The notes under the pieces were generated by a model, which saw only the letters and a program-made list of their open reading frames with translations, ran no database searches and was not told the DNA's origin. From Rathayibacter sp. VKM Ac-2856 (GTDB lineage: Bacteria; Actinomycetota; Actinomycetes; Actinomycetales; Microbacteriaceae): a DNA stretch of 64,000 nt. A program made the position numbers and the translations under genes. Of this stretch, positions 29,670 through 37,794 are shown piece after piece (positions within the stretch are counted from its first letter, which is position 1; each line of letters begins with the position of its first letter). The DNA lies in the NCBI RefSeq assembly GCF_013205055.1, contig NZ_JABMLF010000001.1, forward strand, positions 372,001 through 436,000, in the 5' to 3' direction.

Positions 29670-29781
29670 GTCGCCCTCTCCTTCGCTGACGTGGGCGCCG
29701 CCGACGGGCGCGCCCACATATCCGACTCCATCTTGGCGACCGCGCACAGCGCCCCGCCACCAAGGAGGACCTAACTATTTA

Positions 29782-29795
29782 TCTTGACGTCGAGA
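29782..29795. promoter_or_regulatory. Palindrome upstream of acnA
   Basis: TCTTGACGTCGAGA is a 14-bp palindrome with one mismatched pair. It sits in an AT-rich patch (29771-29787) upstream of acnA on the minus strand, where TAGTTA could serve as a -10. It may be an operator; the regulator is not identified. Confidence 0.45.
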
Positions 29796-29800
29796 CAACT

Positions 29801-30556
29801 CTACGCGCGATCGGCGGTGGGAGCGGCGTCGTCCCGCTCCGCCGCGCCGCGGTACTCGGCCCGCACCGCGAGGACGGTGAGCACGAGCAGCGGCGCGTAC
29901 AGCGGGAGGCCGAGCACCAGCTTCCAGGTGCCGAGCGCCGTCGCGTCCTCCGCGAGGAAGAGCGGGTACTGCACCGCCAGGCGCACGAAGAACAGGGCCG
30001 CCCAGGCGAGCGTGAGCAGCGAGAAGAGCCGGCGCTTCCGCCGGTCGTCGCGCCAGGCCGTGCCGTCGCCCATGAGGTAGCCGGCGGCGACGCCGATCAG
30101 AGGCCAGCGGACGAGGACCGACACGAGGAAGACGAGGCCGTAGACCAGGTTGGTGATCAGGCCCGGCACGAAGTTGTCGACCGCGCGGCCCGTGAGCAGG
30201 GCGAGGACCGCCGAGACGACGACGCCGAGCAGACCGCCGACGGCCTGGATGACCGGGGTGCGCCCGAGGATGCGCGCGACCGTGAAGAGCACGGCCAGCG
30301 CCACCGACGCGACCAGCGAGAGCACGAGCTCCCCGGTGACGGTGAAGAGGAGGACGAAGGCGACCCCGGGCACGACGGCCTCGAGGATCCCGCGCACACC
30401 GCCCATCGAGCCGAGCAGGGCGCGGCCGTCGAACGGCTCGCCGTCCGCGACCACGCCGAGTCCGGAGCGGCGCGCGGCCTTCGCGATCGCGTCGCCGACC
30501 TCGGGACGCTCCGCCTGCTCGTCGCGCTCGGGCCGCGGGTCGCCCTCGGGCCGCAT
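29801..30556 (-). CDS. DUF3159 membrane protein
   Basis: This 251-residue protein has a charged N-terminus, DGRALLGSMGGVRGILEAVV, and about six hydrophobic segments, matching the actinobacterial DUF3159 family. Its function is unknown. It follows the DUF3710 gene by 5 bp, which in turn overlaps dut, so the three are probably one transcript. A region of 130 bp separates its stop from the acnA start. Confidence 0.9.
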   Translation of the reverse strand: MRPEGDPRPERDEQAERPEVGDAIAKAARRSGLGVVADGEPFDGRALLGSMGGVRGILEAVVPGVAFVLLFTVTGELVLSLVASVALAVLFTVARILGRTPVIQAVGGLLGVVVSAVLALLTGRAVDNFVPGLITNLVYGLVFLVSVLVRWPLIGVAAGYLMGDGTAWRDDRRKRRLFSLLTLAWAALFFVRLAVQYPLFLAEDATALGTWKLVLGLPLYAPLLVLTVLAVRAEYRGAAERDDAAPTADRA

Positions 30557-30561
30557 GCCGG

Positions 30562-31191
30562 TCAGCTCGCGCTCTGCTGGGTCTGGCCGCTGTCCGGCAT
30601 CTTGAGGGGGATCAGGTCGCGCGGGGGCATCGGGCCGGAGCCGCGGACCACGACGACGCTGCGGAAGAGGTCCTCGACCGCGGCCGCGGCCTCCTCCTCG
30701 ACGGCGCCCGCACCGGCGATGACGCCGCGCAGGAACCAGCGCGGTCCGTCGACGCCCACGAAGCGGGCGACCCGCACGCCGCCGCCGGCGATCGGGAGCT
30801 GCGCCACGATCTCGGGGCCGAAGACGCCCTCGCGCTCCTCGGTGCTGCCGCCCTGGCGGCCGATCTGCTCCGCGATCTGCCCGCGGATCTCGTGCCAGAG
30901 CCCGGACGAGCGCGGCGCGGCGAAGGGCTGCACCTGGAGGGTGGACCCGGCGAGCTCGAGGCCGACGGCGATGACGCGCTTCGTCGCCTCCTCGACCTCG
31001 AGGCGGATGTGCATGCCCTCGCGGGGCAGCACCTTGACCCCGCCGAGGTCGATGTAGGGGCGGACCGGGTTGGCCTCGCGCTCGTCGAGGGGGCCGGCCT
31101 CGGCGCGGTCCTCGGGCGCGGACTTCTCGAAGTCCTGCGACGCGGTCTCGGCGGCCGCGTCCTCGGTGCCGGCGGGCTGGATGTCGCTCAT
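30562..31191 (-). CDS. DUF3710 family protein
   Basis: This 209-residue soluble protein has an acidic N-terminal 45 residues, then the conserved PVRPYIDLGGVKVLPREGM, FAAPRSSGLWHEIRGQI and RFVGVDGPRWFLRGVIAG. It belongs to the DUF3710 family, which in actinobacteria lies directly after dut. The start ATG overlaps the dut stop by 4 bp. Function is unknown. Confidence 0.93.
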   Translation of the reverse strand: MSDIQPAGTEDAAAETASQDFEKSAPEDRAEAGPLDEREANPVRPYIDLGGVKVLPREGMHIRLEVEEATKRVIAVGLELAGSTLQVQPFAAPRSSGLWHEIRGQIAEQIGRQGGSTEEREGVFGPEIVAQLPIAGGGVRVARFVGVDGPRWFLRGVIAGAGAVEEEAAAAVEDLFRSVVVVRGSGPMPPRDLIPLKMPDSGQTQQSAS

Positions 31192-31691
31192 GCGTTCTCC
31201 TCGTTGGTGCGGACGTCCGATGCGGCGGTCGTGGTGGTGGCGGCGGCGGTGGCGGCGGCGGCGTAGCCGGTCGAGCCGAAGCCGCCGGCGCCGCGGACCG
31301 AGGAGGGGAGCTCCTCGACCGCGGTGAAGCGGGCCCGGACGACGGGCACGATCACGAGCTGCGCGATGCGGTCGCCCGCGGCGATGCGGTACGGCTCGCG
31401 GGCGTCCGTGTTCAGCAGCGCGACGCGGATCTCACCGCGGTAGCCGGCGTCGATGGTGCCGGGGGCGTTGACGATGGTGATGCCGTGCTTGAAGGCCAGG
31501 CCGCTGCGCGGGACGACGAAGCCGACGTGGCCGTCGGGCAGGGCGATCGAGACCCCGGTGCCCACGCTCGCCCGCTCACCGGGAGCGAGCACCAGCTCCT
31601 CCGTGGAGCGCAGATCCGCTCCGGCGTCGCCGGGGTGGGCGTAGAACGGGACCTCGTCCGCGCAGATGGGGACGTCGACGGTTTCGTTCAC
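31188..31691 (-). CDS. dut: dUTP diphosphatase
   Basis: This 167-residue trimeric dUTPase has all five motifs visible: DAGADLRS, PRSGLA, GTIDAGYRGEI, RIAQLVIVP and the C-terminal RGAGGFGSTG arm. It hydrolyses dUTP to dUMP, keeping uracil out of DNA. GTG 31691 is chosen because minus-strand TACCCT sits 6 bp upstream, giving a leaderless layout; TTG 31709 would add six non-family residues. A 30-residue Ala/Thr-rich tail follows motif 5. Confidence 0.95.
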   Translation of the reverse strand: MNETVDVPICADEVPFYAHPGDAGADLRSTEELVLAPGERASVGTGVSIALPDGHVGFVVPRSGLAFKHGITIVNAPGTIDAGYRGEIRVALLNTDAREPYRIAAGDRIAQLVIVPVVRARFTAVEELPSSVRGAGGFGSTGYAAAATAAATTTTAASDVRTNEENA

Positions 31692-31729
31692 GTGACGAGG
31701 GTAGACCAATCGTCTGATGCAATAGGGAC

Positions 31730-32206
31730 ATGCCGACCTACCGAGAGAGGCTGTGGCCCGCGCCCTGGCTCTTCGTCTCCACCGCCCTCGTGATCCCCGC
31801 CAGCATCCTCGTCTTCGCGCCGATCGACTTCCTCGTCGGCGTCCTCGTCGCGCTGGTGCTCTACGGCGGCACGGTGGCGACGCTGCTGGCGACGTCGCCC
31901 ACCATCGAGGTCGTGGACGGCGAGCTGCGGGCGGGCCGCGCGCACATCCCGCTCGAGCTGGTGGGCGAGCCTGCCGCGTACACCGGCGAGCGGGCGTTCG
32001 CTCAGCGCGGACCGCGATTGGACGCCAGGGCGTTCCTCGTCATCCGCGGCTGGGTGCGCGACGTCGTGCGGGTCCCGATCGAGGACCCCGCCGACCCGAC
32101 GCCGTACTGGCTGCTGTCGAGCAGGCGCCCCAACGACGTCGTCGCCGCGATCCAGGAGGGATCACGGCGACGGAGCGGTCGTCTTTCGGAGCCGGGAGAG
32201 GCCTAA
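31730..32206 (+). CDS. DUF3093 membrane protein
   Basis: This 158-residue protein has two N-terminal transmembrane segments (about residues 13-55) and a soluble domain with IPLELVGEPAAYTGE and LDARAFLVIRGWVRD, typical of DUF3093. It is divergent from dut with 38 bp between starts. Its stop overlaps the convergent DUF4193 gene by 4 bp. Function is unknown; its conserved place beside dut is an actinobacterial signature. Confidence 0.92.
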   Translation: MPTYRERLWPAPWLFVSTALVIPASILVFAPIDFLVGVLVALVLYGGTVATLLATSPTIEVVDGELRAGRAHIPLELVGEPAAYTGERAFAQRGPRLDARAFLVIRGWVRDVVRVPIEDPADPTPYWLLSSRRPNDVVAAIQEGSRRRSGRLSEPGEA

Positions 32207-32496
32207 GCGGCGCACTCCAGGCAGATCGGGCCGAGCTTCTCCTCGTGGTCGATCTGCGAGCGGTGCTTCACCAGGAAGCAGCTCACGCACGTGAACTCGT
32301 CCGCCTGCGGCGGAAGGACCACGACGTCCAGATCGAGGTCGGACAGATCGGCACCGGGCAGTTCGAATCCGCCCGGGTTGTCGGCGTCATCGACGTCGAC
32401 GACTCCGGACATCTTGTCGGGGACTCGCTCCTTCAGGGCCTCGATCGACTCGGAGTCGTCATCGGTCTTGCGGGGGGCGTCGTAGTCCGTAGCCAT
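32203..32496 (-). CDS. DUF4193 family protein (small zinc-binding type)
   Basis: This 97-residue acidic protein starts MATDYDAPRKTDDD, as in the family. Its C-terminal part carries CVSC and CLEC pairs that could bind zinc. ATG 32496 is preferred to ATG 32502, which would add MG. Function is unknown; it is part of the conserved dut-sepH block. Confidence 0.93.
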   Translation of the reverse strand: MATDYDAPRKTDDDSESIEALKERVPDKMSGVVDVDDADNPGGFELPGADLSDLDLDVVVLPPQADEFTCVSCFLVKHRSQIDHEEKLGPICLECAA

Positions 32497-32731
32497 TCCC
32501 ATCCACTTCTTAAATTCAGCAGTTCAACAAATCGGCGGGGACAGTGTGCATCAAGAAGTATCGATGCGCAAACCGCTTCGAACGCGTCTTGACAGCCGCT
32601 GCCGCGCCCTACTTCCGCACCAACTTTCGACCCGCCCGCGGTATTCCCGAGGAACGGGACGACGGCGTGCGATCCTGAGCCGGTTCGCGGTCAGCACCGG
32701 CACGCGCGCGTCCAGAAGGAGGTCCAGAACG

Positions 32732-33838
32732 ATGATGGAACTGAAGGTGATCGGCGTCGAGAGCGGATCGCTCGTCCTCGTCTCGGACGGCGGCGAGCGG
32801 TACTCCGTCCGCATCGACGAGACGCTGCAGAGCCAGCTCCGGCCGCGCGTGCACTCCCTGCCCCCTCGCGAGAAGCGCGTGTCGCCCCGAGAGATCCAGG
32901 CGCACATCCGCTCGGGCCTCTCCGCCGAGGAGGTCGCCGAGCTCACCGGCGCCGACCTCGACTACGTCGCGCGCTTCGAGGGCCCGGTGACCGCCGAGCG
33001 CGAGCACATCGTCGCCTCCGCGCTGGCGGTCCGCGTCTACACGAGCGCCGACCCCGACCCGCTCGAGGAGGGCACGCCCTTCGGCGACGTCATCCGCGAG
33101 CGCCTGGGCTCCCTGGGCGCCGACGGCGAGCAGTGGTCGAGCTGGAAGGAGGAGGAGGGCTGGGTCGTCAAGCTGCTCTTCCGCTCCGACGAGATCGACC
33201 ACGACGCCCGCTGGCGCTTCGATCCCAAGAAGGCGCTCCTGTCCCCCCTCACCGCCGAGGCGACGACGCTCTCCCAGCAGGGCGAGATCCGGCCGACGCT
33301 CATCCCGCGCCTGCGCGCCGTCATCCCCGCCGCCGTCGACGAGCTGGCGACCCGCTTCGACACCGACGCGTTCGCGAAGCCCGCGGAGGAGACGTCGCGC
33401 AGCGACCGGTCGGACCGGTCCGAGCGCTCCGATCGCCCCGGCCCCTCGCGCCTGCCGCACTCGCGCCCGGCGGCCTCACGCCCCTCCGACACCGAGCCGC
33501 AGCCGGCCCTCTCCGACACGCCGCGCCCGGTCTCGACCCTCCCCCGCCCGGTCACCAGCACGACCGAGCAGCGCGAGCGCAACCTCAACGACACCGCCGA
33601 CCTCCTCGACGCGCTCCGACGCCGGCGCGGCGAGCGCGACCACGCCTCGTCCGCGCGAGTGCGCGAGGAGCCGCAGCCGGAGGCACCCGTCGCACCCCCG
33701 AGGGCTGCGGAGCCGGAGCGCCCCGCCGCGCCGCAGACCGACCACCCCGCCGCAAGCGGGCGGAACTCGATCCGCCGGGGCCGCGCCGCCATGCCGAGCT
33801 GGGACGAGATCGTCTTCGGGGCGCGCAGCGACGACTAG
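32732..33838 (+). CDS. sepH: Septation protein SepH
   Basis: This 368-residue protein has the N-terminal DUF3071 region (residues 1-165): MELKVIGVESGSLVLVSDGG and a helix-turn-helix-like RSGLSAEEVAELTGADLDYV. The second half is long, disordered and rich in Pro, Arg and Ser. SepH of Streptomyces and mycobacteria binds FtsZ and promotes filament assembly. The start is ATG 32732, 9 bp after AGAAGGAGG; ATG 32735 is an alternative. TTGACA at 32589 in the upstream 229-bp gap may be part of its promoter. Confidence 0.93.
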   Translation: MMELKVIGVESGSLVLVSDGGERYSVRIDETLQSQLRPRVHSLPPREKRVSPREIQAHIRSGLSAEEVAELTGADLDYVARFEGPVTAEREHIVASALAVRVYTSADPDPLEEGTPFGDVIRERLGSLGADGEQWSSWKEEEGWVVKLLFRSDEIDHDARWRFDPKKALLSPLTAEATTLSQQGEIRPTLIPRLRAVIPAAVDELATRFDTDAFAKPAEETSRSDRSDRSERSDRPGPSRLPHSRPAASRPSDTEPQPALSDTPRPVSTLPRPVTSTTEQRERNLNDTADLLDALRRRRGERDHASSARVREEPQPEAPVAPPRAAEPERPAAPQTDHPAASGRNSIRRGRAAMPSWDEIVFGARSDD

Positions 33839-33915
33839 CGCCGCTCGGCGACGACTCGCGACGCTCGACGCGCTGTGCGTGCTCGGCCGGGAGGAGGTGC
33901 GTCCCCCGGCCGGGA

Positions 33916-35046
33916 TCAGATCCCGGAGAGCGCGCCGAAGCCGAGCAGCGGCACCTGGGTCTCCTCCGGCGTGAGCGACCCGTGCTGGCCGATCATCGAC
34001 CGGCCCGAGGAGTCCTCCGCCGCGTAGTACGCGATCGCCTTCCGCGCGGCGACGAACACGTCGCCCATCCGCTCCGCCGCGGGAGCGCCGATCTCGCCGA
34101 ACCAGCCGCTCGCCGCGACGTCCTCGCGGGTCGCGACCCAGGCGCGGGCGCCCTCGGCCTCCGCCCAGCGCGCCGCGACCGCCGCGGCGTCGACGCCGTC
34201 CTCGAGGTGCAGCTGCAGGCAGCGCGGCTCCCCCGCCAGATGGCGCACGCCCTCGAGGAGCGCGGGGTCGCGCACGAGGACGTGCGAGGACGCGGGCACG
34301 TCGAGGACGCCGTGGTCGGCGGTCACCAGCACGCCCTCGCGCGCCGAGAGCCCGCGGACGAAGGCCGAGACCTCGCCGTCGAGCGACTCGAGGGCCGTCG
34401 TCCACTCGGGCGACTCCCAGCCGCGGGCGTGCGCGGTCATGTCGAGCTCGGGGACGTAGAGGTAGACCAGCTGACGGCCGCCGGAGTCGAGCAGGTCGCG
34501 CGCCGCGGCGAAGCGCTCGGCGACCGATCCGGCCGCCCGGTACTCCGCGCCGCGGAGGATCGCCCGGGTGAGGCCCGAGCGCGCGTAGCGGGACGGTCCG
34601 ATCACGCTCGCCGCGACCCCCGCCTCGACGGCCCGCTCGAAGACGGTCGGGTGCGGCTGCCACTGCTCGGGGACCATGCCCTCGTCCCAGCCGGACAGCT
34701 GGTTCACCAGCCGGTCGGCGGCCCGGTCGAGGACGCGGTAGCCGACCATGCCGTGACCGCCGGGGCGCAGGCCCGTGGTGAGGCTCGCGAGGGCGGCCGC
34801 GGTCGTCGTGGGGAAGCCCGAGACGAGCGTGGTGGCCCTGGTGAGCGCGGGGGCGAGCGTGCGGGAGTGGCCGGCCCGCTGGCGGAGGTTCGCGGCGCCG
34901 AGGCCGTCCACGAGGACGACGACGATCCGCTCCATGCGGGACGAGCCGAAGGTCCCGGGGCGGCCGAGGAGGGCGTCGAGGGCGCCGGGGAGGACGTCGG
35001 CGAGGCTCCGCCGTCCGGCGGGGACGGCCGGTAGCATGGGGGTCAT
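33916..35046 (-). CDS. Alkaline phosphatase superfamily protein (phosphodiesterase-like)
   Basis: This 376-residue protein has a metal-binding start IVVVLVDGLGAANL, the nucleophile region GFPTTTAAALASLTTGLRPG with Thr as likely nucleophile, YVPELDMTAHARG, and VTADHGVLD. This is the pattern of nucleotide pyrophosphatase/phosphodiesterase relatives. No signal peptide is seen. The gene lies between sepH and the topoisomerase A gene, a common actinobacterial placement. Substrate is unknown. Confidence 0.92.
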   Translation of the reverse strand: MTPMLPAVPAGRRSLADVLPGALDALLGRPGTFGSSRMERIVVVLVDGLGAANLRQRAGHSRTLAPALTRATTLVSGFPTTTAAALASLTTGLRPGGHGMVGYRVLDRAADRLVNQLSGWDEGMVPEQWQPHPTVFERAVEAGVAASVIGPSRYARSGLTRAILRGAEYRAAGSVAERFAAARDLLDSGGRQLVYLYVPELDMTAHARGWESPEWTTALESLDGEVSAFVRGLSAREGVLVTADHGVLDVPASSHVLVRDPALLEGVRHLAGEPRCLQLHLEDGVDAAAVAARWAEAEGARAWVATREDVAASGWFGEIGAPAAERMGDVFVAARKAIAYYAAEDSSGRSMIGQHGSLTPEETQVPLLGFGALSGI

Positions 35047-35154
35047 CGCGCCCAGTTTCGCACGGTGCGCCCTCGGGCGGAGCGAGCCTCGCCGTGCCTG
35101 CGCCCGTCGTCGAAGGCTGCGCCCGCCAGTCCCGCGCCGCTACTGAAGTGAGAC

Positions 35155-37623
35155 ATGAACGCTGCACCCCCTCCCTCCGGATCCTCTCTGACCGAGCGCA
35201 TCGAGGACGTCGACGTCTCCGCCGAGATGGAGGGGTCGTTCCTCGAGTACGCCTACTCGGTCATCTACTCCCGCGCGCTCCCCGACGCCCGCGACGGCCT
35301 GAAGCCCGTGCAGCGCCGGATCCTCTACATGATGAGCGAGATGGGCCTGCGCCCCGATCGCGGACACGTGAAGTCGGCCCGCGTGGTCGGCGAGGTGATG
35401 GGCAAGCTGCACCCGCACGGCGACGCCTCCATCTACGACTCGCTCGTGCGCCTCGCCCAGCCGTTCACCCTCCGGGTGCCGCTGGTGGACGGCCACGGCA
35501 ACTTCGGTTCGCTCGACGACGGCCCCGCCGCGGCCCGCTACACCGAGGCGCGCCTCGCCGCCGCCGCGACGGCGATGACCGAGCACCTCGACGAGGACGT
35601 CGTCGACTTCGTGCCCAACTACGACAACTCGCACGACCAGCCCGAGGTGCTCCCCGCGGCCTTCCCGAACCTGCTCGTCAACGGCGCGAGCGGCATCGCG
35701 GTCGGCATGGCCACCAACATGGCTCCGCACAACCTGGTCGAGGTGATCGGAGCGGCCCGGCACCTGATCGCGAACCCCGACGCGTCGCTGGACGACCTGA
35801 TGTCGTTCGTCCCCGGCCCCGACTTCCCGAGCGGCGGCACCATCGTCGGCCTCGCCGGTGTCCGCGACGCCTACGCCACGGGCCGCGGCAGCTTCAAGAC
35901 CCGGGCGCGGGTCTCGGTCGAGAGCATCACCGCCCGCAAGTCCGGCCTGGTCGTCACCGAGCTGCCCTACCTGGTCGGCGCCGAGAAGGTCATCGACAAG
36001 ATCAAGGACGGCGTCCAGAGCAAGAAGCTCAGCGGGATCGCCGACGTCACGGACCTGACCGACCGCGACAACGGCCTGCGCCTCGTGATCGGGATCAAGA
36101 CCGGCTTCAGCCCGGAGGCGGTGCTCGAGCAGCTCTACCGCTACACGCCGCTCGAGGACGCCTTCTCGATCAACAACGTCGCCCTCGTCGACGGGCAGCC
36201 GCGCACCCTGGGTCTGAAGGAGCTGCTGCAGGTCTACATCGGCCACCGCCTGACCGTGGTGACCCGCCGCTCCCGCTACCGGCTGCGCAAGCGCCAGGAG
36301 CGGCTGCACCTGGTCGAGGGACTGCTCATCGCGATCCTCGACATCGACGAGGTCATCCAGCTGATCCGCGCGAGCGACGACACCGCCGCCGCGCGCGCCC
36401 GCCTGATCGAGGTCTTCGATCTCAGCACCCTCCAGGCCGAGTACATCCTCGAGCTGCAGCTGCGCCGCCTCACCCGCTTCTCCCGGATCGAGCTGGAGAC
36501 CGAGCGCGACACCCTCCTCGCCGAGATCGCCGAGCTCGAGGCGCTGCTCGCCAGCCGCAGCCGACTCGAGGCCCTGGTCTCCGACGAGCTCGACGACGTC
36601 GCGCAGCGTCTCGGCACGCCGCGGCGCACGCTGCTCACCGAGGCTCGCCCCTCCGTCGCCACCACCGGCCGGAAGGCCGCCGCGGTGCTCGAGATCGCCG
36701 ACCTGCCCTGCCGCGTGCTGCTCAGCACCACCGGGCGGATGGTCCGCATCGACCGCGATCCCGACGCGGCGCCGCACCCCGAGCGCGCCACCCGGCGCAG
36801 CAAGCACGACGCGGTCCTCAGCACGATCGACACCACCACCCGCGCCGAGATCGGCGCGGTGACGACCGCCGGCCGCCTCCTGCGCTTCTCCCCCGTCGAC
36901 GTCCCCTCCGTCCCGTCCTCCTCCGTGCAGCTCGGCGCCGGCGTCCGGATGAGCGACTACCTCGGCCACCTCGCGAAGGACGAGCGCGTGCTCGCCCTGG
37001 TCGCCCTCGACGATCCGCGCCCGATCGCCCTCGGCACCCTGCAGGGCACGGTCAAGCGCGTCGCCCCCGGCGACCTGCCGAACCGCCCGGACATCGAGCT
37101 GATCGCGCTGCGGCCGAAGGACGCGGTCATCGGAGCCGCACCGTCGGCCGACGAGGACGAGCTCGTCTTCGTCACCGGCGAGGCGCAGCTGCTGCGCTTC
37201 TCCGCCTCCGCCGTCCGCCCGCAGGGCCGGACCGCCGCGGGCATGGCCGGGGTGAAGATCAGCGAGACCGACGAGGTCGTCTCGTTCGCGGTCGTCCCCG
37301 AGGCCGAGCGCGACGAGACCGTCGTCGCGACCGTCGCCGTGGACAGCTGGGCCCTCACCGGCACCGACACCGGCAGTGCCAAGGTGTCCGCGTTCTCCGA
37401 GTTCCCGGCCAAGGGTCGCGCGACCGGCGGAGTCCGCGCCCAGCGCTTCCTCAAGGGCGAGACCGCGCTCGGCGTCGCCTGGGTCGGCCCCGGGCCGGCC
37501 CACGCCCTCGAGGCCGACGGCAGCGTCGCGGCGCTCCCCGAGTCCGGCATGAAGCGCGACGGCTCCGGAGTCGCGCTCGCCGCGCCCATCGCGAGCATCG
37601 GCGCCGCCCCCGAGCAGTTCTGA
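35155..37623 (+). CDS. parC: DNA topoisomerase IV-type subunit A (second GyrA/ParC paralogue)
   Basis: This 822-residue type II topoisomerase subunit breaks and rejoins DNA. The catalytic Tyr129 is in [10 protein letters not shown]; the quinolone-region helix reads [19 protein letters not shown] with Ala91 and Asp95. The C-terminal pinwheel (from about residue 500) has no GyrA-box QRRGGKG, which favours a topoisomerase IV type. ATG 35155 lies after the phosphatase promoter gap. The partner B subunit converges from the right, with a REP-like repeat cluster between the two stops. Confidence 0.92.
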   Translation: MNAAPPPSGSSLTERIEDVDVSAEMEGSFLEYAYSVIYSRALPDARDGLKPVQRRILYMMSEMGLRPDRGHVKSARVVGEVMGKLHPHGDASIYDSLVRLAQPFTLRVPLVDGHGNFGSLDDGPAAARYTEARLAAAATAMTEHLDEDVVDFVPNYDNSHDQPEVLPAAFPNLLVNGASGIAVGMATNMAPHNLVEVIGAARHLIANPDASLDDLMSFVPGPDFPSGGTIVGLAGVRDAYATGRGSFKTRARVSVESITARKSGLVVTELPYLVGAEKVIDKIKDGVQSKKLSGIADVTDLTDRDNGLRLVIGIKTGFSPEAVLEQLYRYTPLEDAFSINNVALVDGQPRTLGLKELLQVYIGHRLTVVTRRSRYRLRKRQERLHLVEGLLIAILDIDEVIQLIRASDDTAAARARLIEVFDLSTLQAEYILELQLRRLTRFSRIELETERDTLLAEIAELEALLASRSRLEALVSDELDDVAQRLGTPRRTLLTEARPSVATTGRKAAAVLEIADLPCRVLLSTTGRMVRIDRDPDAAPHPERATRRSKHDAVLSTIDTTTRAEIGAVTTAGRLLRFSPVDVPSVPSSSVQLGAGVRMSDYLGHLAKDERVLALVALDDPRPIALGTLQGTVKRVAPGDLPNRPDIELIALRPKDAVIGAAPSADEDELVFVTGEAQLLRFSASAVRPQGRTAAGMAGVKISETDEVVSFAVVPEAERDETVVATVAVDSWALTGTDTGSAKVSAFSEFPAKGRATGGVRAQRFLKGETALGVAWVGPGPAHALEADGSVAALPESGMKRDGSGVALAAPIASIGAAPEQF

Positions 37624-37630
37624 CCCCGCT

Positions 37631-37755
37631 CATGCTGATCGAGTAGCCCGCTCTGCGGGCGTATCGAGATCCACCGTCACGCAGACGTCGGTCTCGACAC
37701 GCCGCGGCGCGGCTGCTCGACGAGCATGATGCGCGGCTGCTCGACCAGCGTGCTG
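37631..37755. repeat. REP-like palindromic repeats between topoisomerase genes
   Basis: There is one forward unit (37631-37674), one inverted unit (37690-37728) and a partial inverted unit (37731-37755). They share the TCGAGTAGCC / CGTATCGAGA pattern of the 10.7-kb cluster. They occupy the gap between convergent genes. Confidence 0.85.
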
Positions 37756-37794
37756 CGGAGAGCGAGCGGGGCCCGCGCTCCGCGCGGCACTGCG

